In this document: in pieces, positions 1 through 11,576 of the stretch
Layout: every line of letters starts with the position of its first letter
How positions within the stretch are numbered: the first letter of the stretch is position 1
Origin: Geobacillus thermodenitrificans subsp. thermodenitrificans DSM 465
GTDB taxonomy: Bacteria; Bacillota; Bacilli; Bacillales; Anoxybacillaceae
Length of the DNA: 53,724 bases
Direction of reading: 5' to 3'
Assembly: GCF_000496575.1 (NCBI RefSeq)
Contig: NZ_AYKT01000021.1
Coordinates: 1 to 53,724, forward strand
Notes under the pieces: generated by a model
Databases searched by the model: none
Told to the model about the DNA's origin: nothing
The model's input: the letters and a program-made list of their open reading frames with translations, nothing else
Made by a program: the position numbers and the translations under genes

Positions 1-701
1 GGTTCATTGGAAAAGTAGCGCAATACCCCTTTGTAAATGGAAGCGGCGAGTTGCGTCTGGTAATGATCAGAGGCGAGCAATTCCCGCTCGTCCGGATTCG
101 ATAAAAACCCGATCTCAACAAGCGCACCTGGCTTTTTCGCGTGTTTCAACAAATAAACCGTGTCAATCATTTTCGCCACCCGATGAGTGTTTTCCAAGTT
201 GCGCCGTAGCTCAGCCTGGATAAATTTCGCCAGCCGCTCGTTTTCGATGAGCGAACCGTAGTAAAACGTCTGTGCCCCCCGCCATCGCGGCGATGGAATG
301 GCGTTTAAATGAATGCTGATGAATAGATCCGCATCGGACTTGTTAATGAATGTCGTTCGTTCACGCAAGTCTTCCGTTTTCCGCCGGCTGTAGCCGCGCG
401 TTGACGGGCTGGCCAAGTCGCGATCCGTCTCTCGTGTCATAAGCACGAGCGCGCCTTGCTGCTGCAAGTAATCGCGCAGTTTTTTCGCCACGTTCAGCGC
501 GATTTCCTTTTCTACCACCTCGCCGCCAACAGCACCGCCGTCTGGTCCACCGTGGCCGGGGTCTAATACGATAATTCTCCCTGATAACGGAAGATTCCAA
601 GGCTTGGTCGATGTAAGATCAGAAAATAAGGATGGAAATAACAAAACACCGAGGATGGTGATCGCAGCAACAGCGACCAGCCACTTCCACTTTTTTTTCA
701 T
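1..701 (-). CDS. cwlD: N-acetylmuramoyl-L-alanine amidase CwlD, C-terminus cut by window start
   Basis: CwlD removes the peptide side chain from muramic acid during spore cortex synthesis, a step towards muramic-delta-lactam. I translated the frame from the ATG at 701: a short basic N-terminus, a hydrophobic signal-anchor at residues 6-26, then an Amidase_3 domain. Visible zinc-site motifs are VLDPGHGGPDGG (first His), an acidic VVEKE (Glu) and SIHLNA (second His); EIGFLSN near the end carries the catalytic Glu. About 233 residues are present and the frame runs off the window edge, so little is missing. A strong SD (GGAGGAG) sits 5 nt before the ATG. It follows ybaK as in B. subtilis. A possible sigma-E-like promoter lies just upstream. 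Confidence 0.93.
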   Translation of the reverse strand, partial: MKKKWKWLVAVAAITILGVLLFPSLFSDLTSTKPWNLPLSGRIIVLDPGHGGPDGGAVGGEVVEKEIALNVAKKLRDYLQQQGALVLMTRETDRDLASPSTRGYSRRKTEDLRERTTFINKSDADLFISIHLNAIPSPRWRGAQTFYYGSLIENERLAKFIQAELRRNLENTHRVAKMIDTVYLLKHAKKPGALVEIGFLSNPDERELLASDHYQTQLAASIYKGVLRYFSNE

Positions 702-733
702 CGTTTCTCCTCCCGCGCATTTCCCTTCTCTAT

Positions 734-763
734 CTTATATGGGACAAGGCGCGGGAATAGAAC
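734..763 (-). promoter_or_regulatory. Possible sigma-E-type sporulation promoter for cwlD
   Basis: On the minus strand GTTCTATT is followed, after 14 nt, by CATATAAG. The B. subtilis sigma-E pattern is roughly GTCATATT, 14 nt, CATACAAT. The match is 6 of 8 in the upstream element and close in the -10. It lies between ybaK and cwlD, a gene known to be made during sporulation in relatives. The match is seen; the assignment is inference. Confidence 0.35.
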
Positions 764-767
764 TCAT

Positions 768-1208
768 TTAGTGAAGTTTTAGCCGGTACCGCTTTTTCCC
801 CCGTTCAAATCCTTCTGTCCACCAGTTACTGATATATTGCTCGCATGCATAGTAAAGTGACTCACCTCGGATATCATCCTCAACATTGCCCCAAAAGCAA
901 AGAAAATCAAACAGCGTGTCAACCAAATATTTCTCCTCTCGGACACAGCGCTGGCGCACACTGTCGGTTGGTTCCCCATAATAGCCAAACCGGCTGTAAT
1001 GAGCGCCAAGCAAATATGCTTCAATGGCCAAGTCAATGCAGCCTTCCTCGACAACGGATGGGAAAATCCGATACGTTTGGTAGAAAGGGACAAAATGTTC
1101 AAGCACTTTGGCCCGCAGTTTCTCGAGCGACAATTCCCGCAACATTTTTCGCTCATAGCGAAGCTGCTTTTCCTGCCTTTTTTCCGTCAATGAAGTGATG
1201 ACTGCCAT
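768..1208 (-). CDS. ybaK: YbaK-like protein, DUF2521 family
   Basis: A 146-residue protein of unknown function. The N-terminal 35 residues are very basic and probably helical (many K/R/E/L). The rest is aromatic-rich, with a run of Tyr and Phe around residues 45-80 and a WGN segment near residue 106. No signal peptide or membrane span is visible. It matches by size, composition and place the ybaK (DUF2521) gene found between rpsI and cwlD in Bacillus. The SD GGAGCG precedes the ATG. Neighbouring cwlD suggests, but does not show, a sporulation link. The methyltransferase ybaJ that lies next to it in B. subtilis is absent. Confidence 0.8.
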   Translation of the reverse strand: MAVITSLTEKRQEKQLRYERKMLRELSLEKLRAKVLEHFVPFYQTYRIFPSVVEEGCIDLAIEAYLLGAHYSRFGYYGEPTDSVRQRCVREEKYLVDTLFDFLCFWGNVEDDIRGESLYYACEQYISNWWTEGFERGKKRYRLKLH

Positions 1209-1284
1209 CGTTGTTCACGCTCCTTTACGATGTAGTGTTTAACGATCGGACGTAAACATACGTGCGGACCAAAGGCAGAAATAA

Positions 1285-1313
1285 GCAAAAAACCCAGCCA
1301 AATTGGCTGGGTT
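1285..1313 (-). terminator. Intrinsic terminator after rpsI
   Basis: On the minus strand a near-perfect stem (AACCCAGCCAA pairing with TTGGCTGGGTT) is followed directly by a run of T. It starts 18 nt after the rpsI stop codon and ends the rplM-rpsI transcript. Confidence 0.88.
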
Positions 1314-1330
1314 GGAATAGACGGATATGA

Positions 1331-1723
1331 TTAACGTTTCGAGAACTGCGGAGCGCGGCGGGCGCCTTTGAGCCCATATTTTTTCCGTTCTTTCACGCGG
1401 GCATCGCGTGTCAGCAAGCCAGCGCGCTTCAATACCGCGCGGAATTCCGGATCTACTTCAAGCAACGCACGAGCAATGCCGTGACGAATAGCGCCAGCTT
1501 GGCCAGCAAATCCGCCACCATGGACGTTCACTAAAACGTCATAGCTGCCGAGCGTTTCCGTCAGGACGAGCGGTTGTTTTACCATTTCGATGAGCGCTTC
1601 CGACGGAATGTATTCACGAATGTCATGTTTATTGACGATGATGCGTCCATCGCCCGGGACGAGGCGGACGCGGGCAACTGAGCTTTTGCGACGACCTGTA
1701 CCGTAATATTGTACTTGTGCCAA
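1331..1723 (-). CDS. rpsI: 30S ribosomal protein S9
   Basis: S9 sits in the head of the small subunit and its C-terminal tail reaches the P-site tRNA. The 130-residue protein is full length: [14 protein letters not shown] at the start, [19 protein letters not shown] in the middle, and the conserved basic end QFSKR. It is the second gene of the rplM-rpsI operon, 22 nt after rplM, and is followed at once by a strong terminator. Standard S9 in every visible respect. Confidence 0.98.
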   Translation of the reverse strand: MAQVQYYGTGRRKSSVARVRLVPGDGRIIVNKHDIREYIPSEALIEMVKQPLVLTETLGSYDVLVNVHGGGFAGQAGAIRHGIARALLEVDPEFRAVLKRAGLLTRDARVKERKKYGLKGARRAPQFSKR

Positions 1724-1745
1724 AATAAATACCCTCCCTTGTCAA

Positions 1746-2183
1746 TTATCCGCGAAGTTCGTATACTTCCGGTTTTTGCGCTTGATGCGGATGCTCGCTT
1801 CCACGGTAAACGTGCAGCTTTTTGAACATTTGACGGCCGAGGCTGCCTTTTGGAAGCATGCCGCGTACTGCCCGTTCAATCATTTGTTCCGGATAGTTTG
1901 TGCGCATTTCAAGCGCTGTTCTTACTTTCAAACCGCCCGGGTGTAAGCTGTGGCGATAATACAGTTTTTTCGTTAACTTTTTCCCTGTCAGTTCGACTTT
2001 GTCTGCATTGATGACGATCACATGATCCCCGCAGTCGACGTGCGGAGTGAACGTCGGTTTATGTTTGCCGCGCAACAGCGCTGCTACTTCGCTAGCTAAA
2101 CGACCTAACGTTTTGCCAGCTGCGTCGACAACGTACCATTTACGCTCTACTTCATTCGGTTTCGCCATGTAAGTCGTACGCAA
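1746..2183 (-). CDS. rplM: 50S ribosomal protein L13
   Basis: L13 is an early-assembly protein of the large subunit that binds 23S rRNA. The 145 residues equal the B. subtilis length and include [33 protein letters not shown] and the end [18 protein letters not shown]. The start MRTTYMAKP matches the family start and has the SD AGGAGG at suitable spacing. It heads a two-gene operon with rpsI, driven by a strong promoter and preceded by a hairpin leader that is probably the L13 autoregulatory site. Confidence 0.98.
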   Translation of the reverse strand: MRTTYMAKPNEVERKWYVVDAAGKTLGRLASEVAALLRGKHKPTFTPHVDCGDHVIVINADKVELTGKKLTKKLYYRHSLHPGGLKVRTALEMRTNYPEQMIERAVRGMLPKGSLGRQMFKKLHVYRGSEHPHQAQKPEVYELRG

Positions 2184-2277
2184 TATAGTTCCCTCCTAAA
2201 AGAAAAATGAACAAGTAAGTTGATGGTTTATTTCAACACGATTGCTGTCCGGGGCTAATCGTGGAAAATACATGCCA
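2184..2277 (-). ncRNA. Probable L13 ribosomal leader RNA
   Basis: Between the rplM promoter and rplM lies a leader of about 90 nt. It holds a hairpin at 2237-2263 (minus-strand CACGATT pairing with AATCGTG around a GC-rich loop). A leader of this kind before rplM is known in Firmicutes as the L13 leader, thought to bind free L13. The hairpin is seen; the family match is from position and shape only. Confidence 0.55.
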
Positions 2278-2283
2278 TATGAT

Positions 2284-2312
2284 ATGATAGCTTGCCGGTG
2301 CGCCAATGTCAA
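2284..2312 (-). promoter_or_regulatory. Sigma-A promoter for rplM-rpsI
   Basis: On the minus strand: TTGACA (2307-2312), a 17-nt spacer, TATCAT (2284-2289). The -35 is perfect and the -10 is 4 of 6. The expected start is near 2277, about 95 nt before the rplM ATG. Confidence 0.8.
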
Positions 2313-2506
2313 GAAAATGTTACACGAGGATTCGTTGTCATGAACCTTCCGTTTCTCCTTTGGGAGCCTTGCGCACCATACAACTTTCCCGGCCGTCTCA
2401 AACAGACGTTTGTCTTCCTTCCTAATTGGAAACGACAGGTAACACTCGTATTGCGATGCTTAAAGGGCTTTTGGCCAGTTTATATGAAGAGAAGAGCAGC
2501 CCTCAG
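2313..2506. other. truA-rplM intergenic segment, no gene seen
   Basis: Together with the rplM promoter and leader this makes a 323-nt stretch (2184-2506) without a protein gene. Between the truA stop and the rplM promoter I see only a long-loop pairing (AGGGCT with AGCCCT) just after the stop and a 5-bp hairpin at 2396-2410. Neither has a proper T-run, so truA lacks an obvious terminator. Confidence 0.5.
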
Positions 2507-3268
2507 CTAATGACCGAAACTTTCACCATCATAATACACGCGCCATAAATACAGCCCTTCAGCCGGCGCGGTGGGACCGGCAAGCCGACGGTCTTTCGCC
2601 GCAAGCAGCGCCTCAATATCGTCAGGAGGCCGTTTCCCTTGGCCGACCTCAAGCACTGTACCAACGATGATGCGCACCATGTTGTATAAAAAGCCGCTTC
2701 CAACAAACCGAAACTGAAGCATTGGGCCATCCACTTCCATTTCGGCCTGATAAATGGTGCGCACACGGTCTTCAATCACCGTTTTGGCCGAACAAAAGCT
2801 CGTAAAATCGTGTGTCCCCTTAAGCAAGCCGAGTGCCTCGCTCATGGCGTCTACACGGAGCGGGTACGGATGCCATGCGCAATAATGGCGACGGAACACG
2901 TCGCGCTCGGCCGCCGTCCATACGTTATAGCGGTACTCTTTCGCTTTGGCGGAAAAACGGGCGTGAAACGTGCTGTCTGCCTCGTCTACCGAGCGGACAG
3001 CGATATCGTCTGGAAGCTGGGCGTTTAACGCCTTTTTCCACTGCTCAGGGGAAAGAGCAAGCGGCGTATCAAAGTGAATGACTTGCCCGTAGGCGTGAAC
3101 GCCGGCGTCCGTCCTCCCGGAAGCCGTGATTCGCACGTCATCCCCTTTATGCATCCGCTTGAGCACTCCCTCGAACTCGCCTTGCACCGTACGTTTTCCC
3201 GGCTGAACTTGATAGCCGGAAAAATACGTGCCATCATACGCTACCACGCATTTGATTCGTCGTGTCAT
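2507..3268 (-). CDS. truA: tRNA pseudouridine(38-40) synthase TruA
   Basis: TruA isomerises uridines 38-40 in the anticodon stem-loop of tRNAs. The 253-residue protein has the N-terminal [12 protein letters not shown] strand, the catalytic motif [10 protein letters not shown] with its Asp near residue 53, and [19 protein letters not shown] in the C-terminal half. Length and motifs are normal. It lies 12 nt after ecfT, as in B. subtilis (ecfA1-ecfA2-ecfT-truA), so it is probably cotranscribed with the transporter. Confidence 0.96.
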
Positions 3269-3280
3269 GGCAGTCCTCCG

Positions 3281-4078
3281 CTATGAACGTAATAGAAAAA
3301 GCAATGCAGCCAGCAGCGCGGTGGCGACTAAAAAAGACGTGTCCAACGGCTTCCAGACGAGTTGACGAAATTTCGTCCGTCCTTCCCCGCCCCGGTAGCC
3401 GCGCGCTTCCATCGCTGTTGCCAGCTCATCAGCCCGCTTAAACGAACTGATAAACAATGGGACGAGCAGCGAGACGATCGCTTTCACCCGCTCGGAAAAA
3501 CGACCGCCGGAAAAATCGACACCACGTGCTGCTTGCGCCTTCATAATTTTTTCTGTCTCTTCCATTAGTGTCGGAATAAATCGCAATGAAATCGCCATCA
3601 TTAAGGCGAGCTCATGGACGGGCACGCGCATTTTTTTGAGCGGCCCGAGTAAACTTTCCACGCCATCGGTCACTTCAATGGGCGTTGTCGTCAGCGTCAG
3701 CATCGTCGTCATGAGCACAAGCAGCAAAAACCGCAACGAAATAAAGATTCCTTGTCGAATGCCGCCTTCATAAATCGAAAAGGTGCCGAGCCGGTAGACA
3801 ACGTCCCCTTCTTTCGTCATGAATAAATGCAATAACATCGTAAACAAAACAACCCATAAAATCGGCTTTAAGCCGCGCATAATGAACGAAAGCGGGATGC
3901 GCGACAGGGCCGCAAAAACGAACGTAAATAACGACAACACCGTATAGGTCACCACATTGTTCGCCAAAAAGACGATAAGGACATAGGCAAACACGATCAA
4001 CAGCTTCGCGCGTGGGTCTAAACGGTGGATCAGCGAATGGCCGGGCACATATTGCCCGATAATCAAATTATTGGTCAT
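3281..4078 (-). CDS. ecfT: Energy-coupling factor transporter transmembrane protein EcfT
   Basis: EcfT is the membrane scaffold that joins substrate-binding S components to the EcfA1/EcfA2 ATPase pair for vitamin and metal uptake. The 265 residues show several hydrophobic spans (about residues 27-60, 68-90, 103-125, 245-262). Two coupling-helix motifs of the ARG type are visible: AQAARGVDF and AMEARGYRG, with the Ala-Arg-Gly core known to contact the ATPases. Its start overlaps the end of ecfA2 by 11 nt, which suggests coupled translation. No S component gene is in this window, so it is likely a shared group II module. Confidence 0.95.
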   Translation of the reverse strand: MTNNLIIGQYVPGHSLIHRLDPRAKLLIVFAYVLIVFLANNVVTYTVLSLFTFVFAALSRIPLSFIMRGLKPILWVVLFTMLLHLFMTKEGDVVYRLGTFSIYEGGIRQGIFISLRFLLLVLMTTMLTLTTTPIEVTDGVESLLGPLKKMRVPVHELALMMAISLRFIPTLMEETEKIMKAQAARGVDFSGGRFSERVKAIVSLLVPLFISSFKRADELATAMEARGYRGGEGRTKFRQLVWKPLDTSFLVATALLAALLFLLRS

Positions 4079-4943
4079 GGACGCTCACCTTAGAAAACAA
4101 TTGCTTGATGGCGTCAGCCGTCTGTTCAATCGTTAAGCATGGCGACGGAATGGTGACGCCAAACCGTCTTTCTAGCTCCTGCTTCAACTTGACCGTTTCC
4201 GGCACGCTTAAGCCAATGGCGGCAAGCCGCTCGGGATCACGAAAAATCTCCTCTGGCGTCCCTTGGCCCCATACTGTTCCTTCGTGCATCACAATGATTT
4301 CGTCGGCGTATTGGGCGGCATCTTCCATACTGTGGGTGACAAGGACCGTCGTTAGCTGTTTTTCGTGATGAAGACGATAAAACATCTCCATAATTTCCTT
4401 ACGCCCACGGGGATCAAGTCCAGCAGTCGGTTCATCAAGCACGATCATTTCCGGCTCAAGCGCGAGTACGCCGGCAATGGCGACGCGCCGCATTTGCCCG
4501 CCGCTTAAGTCGAACGGCGATTTGGCCAGCACGTCTTCGTTGAGCCCGACAAGCTTGACGAGCTCTTTTGCCTTTCGTTTCGCTTCTTCCTCGGGTACAC
4601 CGAAATTGAGTGGGCCAAAACAAATATCTTTCTCAACCGTTTCTTCGAACAATTGATGTTCTGGAAACTGAAACACAATCCCGACTTTTTTGCGCAACGG
4701 TTTGAGCTGCTTTGGTCGCTTGCTGCCGGTAATCGTCTCTTCGCCGATTTTCACCGTGCCGCTTGTCGGTTGCAATAAGCCGTTTAAATGCTGAAGGAGC
4801 GTCGATTTGCCCGAACCCGTATGGCCAACAATGGCGACATACGTTCCGTCCGCAATGGTCACGTTCACATCATATAGCGCCCGGCGGGCGAACGGCGAAC
4901 GGGCATTGTACACATGCTCTACTTTTTCGAATACAATGTCCAT
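4068..4943 (-). CDS. ecfA2: Energy-coupling factor ATPase EcfA2
   Basis: One of the two different ATPases of the shared ECF importer. The 291 residues carry Walker A GHTGSGKST near residue 40, the Q-loop FQFPEHQLFE, signature LSGGQMRR, Walker B MIVLDEPTAGLD and the switch His in VTHSME. A C-terminal extension of about 60 residues after the ATPase core is typical of EcfA. Start MDIVFEKVEHVY fits the family. It overlaps both neighbours (ecfA1 upstream, ecfT downstream), so the three subunits are translationally coupled. Confidence 0.95.
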   Translation of the reverse strand: MDIVFEKVEHVYNARSPFARRALYDVNVTIADGTYVAIVGHTGSGKSTLLQHLNGLLQPTSGTVKIGEETITGSKRPKQLKPLRKKVGIVFQFPEHQLFEETVEKDICFGPLNFGVPEEEAKRKAKELVKLVGLNEDVLAKSPFDLSGGQMRRVAIAGVLALEPEMIVLDEPTAGLDPRGRKEIMEMFYRLHHEKQLTTVLVTHSMEDAAQYADEIIVMHEGTVWGQGTPEEIFRDPERLAAIGLSVPETVKLKQELERRFGVTIPSPCLTIEQTADAIKQLFSKVSVHDQ

Positions 4944-5758
4944 AGCTCCTCGACCAACTCCTCCGTCGTGAAGTATCCCACCCGAAGCGGAATGCCTTTC
5001 TCCCGCAAGCGACTGCCCATTTTCACGGCAAACGGCAGATCAAGCCCGATGCGCTCAAGCTTGCCTCCTAGCCGGAAAACATGTTCCGGCGTTCCTTCTG
5101 CCATGACTTCTCCTTTGTTCATGACGACAATGCGATCTGCTCTCGCCGCTTCTTCCAGATCATGCGTGATCGATACGACTGTGATGCGTCGCTGGCGATT
5201 CAGGCGGCGCACCGTGTCGAGCACTTCTTCCCTCCCACGCGGATCGAGCATCGATGTTGCTTCGTCCAAAATGATCATGTCGGGACGAAGCGCTAAAATG
5301 CCAGCGATGGCAACACGTTGCTTCTGCCCACCGGAAAGCCGGTGTGGCTCGTGTTCGAGAAACGATTCCATATGCACTTGGCGGACAGCTTCATGGATAC
5401 GCTCGACCATTTCATCACGCGGAATGCCGTTGTTTTCAAGAGCAAAGGCGATATCGTCTTCAACGGTCGTCCCGACAAACTGGTTATCTGGATTTTGGAA
5501 CACCATGCCGACACGGCGGCGTACATCCCAAACGGTTGTTTCATCGAGCGGGCGTCCGAATAGGCGAATGACGCCCCGCTCCGGCCGAAGCAGGCCGATG
5601 AGCAGCCGGGCAATGGTCGACTTACCGGATCCGTTATGACCGACAATCGCCAGCCACTCTCCGCGCTCGGCTTGGAAGCTAACGTTTTGTACCGCATACT
5701 CCGATTGGTTCGGATAACGGAAATACACTCCTTCGATCGAAAGGATCGGTTCGGCCAT
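4919..5758 (-). CDS. ecfA1: Energy-coupling factor ATPase EcfA1
   Basis: The other ATPase of the ECF importer. I chose the ATG at 5758 (MAEPILSIEGVYFRYP) because AAGGAG lies 8 nt before it; the longer frame opening at 5794 has a poorly spaced SD and 12 extra non-conserved residues. The 279 residues contain Walker A GHNGSGKST, Q-loop FQNPDNQFVG, signature LSGGQKQR, Walker B MIILDEATSMLD and the switch SITHDLEE. It follows rplQ across an intrinsic terminator, so it depends on read-through or its own promoter. The 3' end overlaps ecfA2. Confidence 0.95.
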   Translation of the reverse strand: MAEPILSIEGVYFRYPNQSEYAVQNVSFQAERGEWLAIVGHNGSGKSTIARLLIGLLRPERGVIRLFGRPLDETTVWDVRRRVGMVFQNPDNQFVGTTVEDDIAFALENNGIPRDEMVERIHEAVRQVHMESFLEHEPHRLSGGQKQRVAIAGILALRPDMIILDEATSMLDPRGREEVLDTVRRLNRQRRITVVSITHDLEEAARADRIVVMNKGEVMAEGTPEHVFRLGGKLERIGLDLPFAVKMGSRLREKGIPLRVGYFTTEELVEELWTLYSKK

Positions 5759-5814
5759 AATGGTTTCTCCTTGCCTCGTCACATTCTCAACCATACCTTG
5801 CTAAATGATGGTAA

Positions 5815-5861
5815 ACAAAAAAAGGGCATAGATCCAGTTCAAAAGAAACTGTCTCGCCCTT
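5815..5861 (-). terminator. Intrinsic terminator after rplQ
   Basis: On the minus strand AAGGGC pairs with GCCCTT, with further pairing of CAGTT and AACTG inside, and is followed by seven T. It ends the S10-spc-alpha transcript before the ECF genes. Confidence 0.8.
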
Positions 5862-5879
5862 GTTGAAATAAAACAACCG

Positions 5880-6242
5880 TTACACGAGTTCGATAATGAC
5901 CATCGGCGCCCCGTCACCGCGGCGAGGACCAAGTTTCATAATGCGCGTATAGCCGCCTTGGCGATCTTGGTAGCGCGGCGCAATGTCACTGAACAGCTTT
6001 TGCAGTGCATCTTGGCCAGTTTCGCTGTTGGCGACTTCATTGCGAATAAATGCCGCTGCTTGACGGCGAGCATGCAAATCGCCGCGTTTGCCGAGCGTGA
6101 TCATTTTTTCAATAACCGAGCGCAATTCTTTTGCCCGTGCCTCAGTCGTTTCGATGCGTTCGTTGATGATTAAGTCCGTCGCTAAATCGCGAAGCAATGC
6201 TTTTCGTTGAGAAGTAGTGCGTCCTAATTTTCTGTACGACAT
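5880..6242 (-). CDS. rplQ: 50S ribosomal protein L17
   Basis: L17 lies near the peptide exit of the large subunit. The 120-residue protein matches the Bacillus length: [23 protein letters not shown] at the start and the end [25 protein letters not shown] precedes the ATG. It is the last gene of the alpha operon, downstream of rpoA, and is followed by a terminator. Confidence 0.97.
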   Translation of the reverse strand: MSYRKLGRTTSQRKALLRDLATDLIINERIETTEARAKELRSVIEKMITLGKRGDLHARRQAAAFIRNEVANSETGQDALQKLFSDIAPRYQDRQGGYTRIMKLGPRRGDGAPMVIIELV

Positions 6243-6322
6243 CGAATGTCCCTCCCTCTTAAAATAATGTGTTCCTCATTGCCGTCATGATCGGTTGACG
6301 CCGAACGCGAAATCTATGGCTA

Positions 6323-6359
6323 AAGCGCGCTTCCGCCTTGTCGGCGGAGACTGGCGCTT
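6323..6359 (-). other. Nested hairpin at the rpoA stop codon
   Basis: On the minus strand AAGCGC pairs with GCGCTT, enclosing TCCGCC with GGCGGA. The outer arm includes the rpoA stop. There is no T-run, so it may be an RNA-processing or stability element between rpoA and rplQ rather than a terminator. Confidence 0.5.
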
Positions 6360-7302
6360 AATCGTCTTTACGCAGGCTAAGCCCCAGCTCGGCCAGCTTC
6401 GCCTTCACTTCTTCAAGCGATTTGCGGCCGAGGTTGCGCACTTTCATCATATCTTCTTCCGTTTTTTGCGTCAGCTCTTGAACGGTGTTGATGCCGGCAC
6501 GTTTTAAGCAGTTGTAGGAACGGACAGAAAGATCGAGTTCCTCGATCGTCATTTCGAGCACTTTTTCTTTTTGGTCGTCCTCTTTTTCTACCATGATCTC
6601 AGCATTTTGTGCTTCATCCGTCAGGCCGACAAAAATGTTCAAGTGCTCAGTTAAAATTTTCGCCCCAAGGGAAATGGCCTCTTTCGGCCCGATGCTTCCA
6701 TCGGTCCACACGTCAATCGTCAATTTGTCATAGTCTGTCACCTGACCGACCCGCGTGTTCTCAACTTGATAGGAAACTCGGGAGACAGGCGTATAAATGG
6801 AGTCGATCGGAATCACGCCGATTGGCTGATCTTCACGCTTGTTCGCCTCAGCCGGTACATACCCACGCCCCCGTCTGGCGGTCATGCGCATGCGCAAGCG
6901 ACCACCTTCCGCCAGCGTAGCAATATGAAGGTCCGGGTTTAAAATTTCTACATCGCTGTCGTGAGTAATATCGGCAGCCGTGACAACTCCTTCACCCTGC
7001 ACATCGATTTCCAACGTTTTCTCTTCGTCCGAGTAAATTTTCAACGCTAACTTTTTGACATTCAGAATGATGGCTGTTACATCCTCGACGACGCCTTCAA
7101 TCGTTGAAAACTCGTGCAGTACACCGTCGATTTGCACCGATGTCACAGCCGCACCAGGGAGTGAAGACAATAGGATACGACGCAAGGAGTTCCCTAAGGT
7201 TGTTCCATATCCGCGCTCGAGCGGTTCGACCACGAATTTGCCGTATTTGGCATCTTCGCTCAGTTCGACCGTTTCAATTTTCGGCTTTTCAATTTCAATC
7301 AT
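6358..7302 (-). CDS. rpoA: RNA polymerase subunit alpha
   Basis: Alpha dimerises to start assembly of core RNA polymerase, and its C-terminal domain contacts UP-element DNA and activators. The 314 residues show the N-terminal domain ([23 protein letters not shown] around residue 30) and a flexible acidic linker near residues 228-250. The helix-hairpin-helix C-terminal domain follows ([31 protein letters not shown]). Length equals B. subtilis. The SD AAGGAGGG is strong. It belongs to the alpha operon but a candidate promoter also lies just upstream. Confidence 0.98.
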   Translation of the reverse strand: MIEIEKPKIETVELSEDAKYGKFVVEPLERGYGTTLGNSLRRILLSSLPGAAVTSVQIDGVLHEFSTIEGVVEDVTAIILNVKKLALKIYSDEEKTLEIDVQGEGVVTAADITHDSDVEILNPDLHIATLAEGGRLRMRMTARRGRGYVPAEANKREDQPIGVIPIDSIYTPVSRVSYQVENTRVGQVTDYDKLTIDVWTDGSIGPKEAISLGAKILTEHLNIFVGLTDEAQNAEIMVEKEDDQKEKVLEMTIEELDLSVRSYNCLKRAGINTVQELTQKTEEDMMKVRNLGRKSLEEVKAKLAELGLSLRKDD

Positions 7303-7428
7303 CGATTATTATACCCTCCTTCAAAACGTCGAGACCCCGACCAAACGGTACACGCCTAATAACATTCCCCCATAAATCTATATCTACGCTTGCCAGCGGA
7401 CGAAGCCGGCTCCCCTGTCATGGTCTTT

Positions 7429-7457
7429 ATCATATCCCATTATTGACAATGGTTCAA
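7429..7457 (-). promoter_or_regulatory. Internal sigma-A promoter before rpoA
   Basis: On the minus strand: TTGAAC (7452-7457), 17-nt spacer, TATGAT (7429-7434). The spacer contains an inverted repeat, CCATT and AATGG separated by 6 nt. It lies in the 170-nt gap between rpsK and rpoA, larger than most gaps in this cluster, and could raise rpoA-rplQ expression. Confidence 0.6.
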
Positions 7458-7473
7458 ATTCTATACAGGGGCG

Positions 7474-7863
7474 TTACACGCGGCGACGTTTTGGCGGACG
7501 GCATCCATTGTGCGGGATCGGAGTGACGTCTTTGATCGCCGTAATTTCTAATCCGGCTGCTTGCAACGCACGGATCGCTGCTTCACGGCCAGCCCCAGGA
7601 CCTTTCACGTTCACTTCGACCGTTTTCATGCCATGTTCCATCGATGCTTTTGCTGCTGCCTCTGCAGCCATTTGTGCTGCAAACGGCGTCGATTTGCGCG
7701 AACCTTTGAACCCTAATGCGCCAGCGCTTGACCAAGCAATGGCGTTGCCATGAACGTCCGTAATCGTTACGATCGTGTTGTTGAAAGTCGAACGAATATG
7801 AGCGATGCCCGTATCAATATTTTTTCTTACGCGGCGTTTACGAGTATTTGTTCTACGTGCCAT
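7474..7863 (-). CDS. rpsK: 30S ribosomal protein S11
   Basis: S11 helps form the platform and the mRNA exit region of the small subunit. The 129-residue protein has the basic start [31 protein letters not shown], and the conserved end [18 protein letters not shown]. It lies 25 nt after rpsM with a good SD. Length and motifs are normal for Bacillus. Confidence 0.98.
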   Translation of the reverse strand: MARRTNTRKRRVRKNIDTGIAHIRSTFNNTIVTITDVHGNAIAWSSAGALGFKGSRKSTPFAAQMAAEAAAKASMEHGMKTVEVNVKGPGAGREAAIRALQAAGLEITAIKDVTPIPHNGCRPPKRRRV

Positions 7864-7888
7864 TCGTCAAATGACCTCCTTTGCATGA

Positions 7889-8254
7889 TTATTTCTTCTT
7901 GTTCGCTACCGTACGGCGCGGGCCTTTACGCGTGCGAGCATTGTTTTTCGTGTTTTGACCACGAACCGGCAACCCACGGCGATGACGAAGACCACGATAG
8001 CAGCCGATTTCCATTAACCGTTTAATGTTTAACGATACTTCACGGCGCAAGTCGCCTTCCACTTTTAAGCGGCCAACGATTTCACGAATGCGGCCAAGCT
8101 CCTCTTCCGTTAAATCGCGAACGCGTGTGTCTTCCGATACGCCTGCTTCTTTTAAGATTTTTTGCGCAGTCGGTTTGCCGATCCCATAAATGTATGTTAA
8201 CGAAATAACTACTCGTTTATCGCGCGGAATGTCAACACCTGCAATACGTGCCAT
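7889..8254 (-). CDS. rpsM: 30S ribosomal protein S13
   Basis: S13 bridges the small-subunit head to the large subunit and contacts tRNA. I place the start at the ATG at 8254 ([14 protein letters not shown]), 8 nt after AAGGAGG; the frame's earlier opening is a GTG inside the SD region. The 121 residues include the helix-two-turn-helix [16 protein letters not shown] and the basic tail [21 protein letters not shown]. It follows rpmJ as in the standard spc/alpha order. Confidence 0.98.
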   Translation of the reverse strand: MARIAGVDIPRDKRVVISLTYIYGIGKPTAQKILKEAGVSEDTRVRDLTEEELGRIREIVGRLKVEGDLRREVSLNIKRLMEIGCYRGLRHRRGLPVRGQNTKNNARTRKGPRRTVANKKK

Positions 8255-8274
8255 ATTGTACACCTCCTTGGAAA

Positions 8275-8641
<367 letters not shown>

Positions 8642-8849
8642 CGAGCGGCTCTCCCTCCTTCGAATGAGTAACATTGTGTTACGCAAAACCGAACGGACAT
8701 AAGGCGGGCGATGTCCACGATGATCGAGAAGGTCGATAAACGGCCGCCTTGATCGCTGAATCAGTTGAGTGGTCTAAGGCCACCGCAAACTCTGAAGAAA
8801 AGCTTGCTGACCTGCCCCGACGCTTAGAGACTGCGCTGCCTGCATCCGT
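8642..8849 (-). other. map-infA intergenic region with inverted repeats
   Basis: In several Bacillaceae a KOW-domain protein gene lies here; I find no intact equivalent. The stretch holds a 50-nt inverted repeat at 8701-8750 (AAGGCGG and CCGCCTT arms) and a short palindrome at 8668-8682 (GTAACA, TTG, TGTTAC) just before the infA SD. Both are seen in the sequence; any role in infA control is inference. Confidence 0.5.

Positions 8850-11575
<2,726 letters not shown>

Positions 11576-11576
<1 letters not shown>

Noticed and set aside
4914-5639. Plus-strand open frame of 241 codons
   Set aside because: It is antisense to ecfA1, lacks a convincing SD, and its composition (very rich in Ser and Arg) is typical of a shadow frame opposite a GC-rich gene.
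8651-8849. Open frame of about 66 codons continuing in the map frame after its stop codon
   Set aside because: Considered as a read-through extension or a decayed KOW gene. There is no start codon or KOW motif, and a chance open frame of this length is plausible at this GC content.
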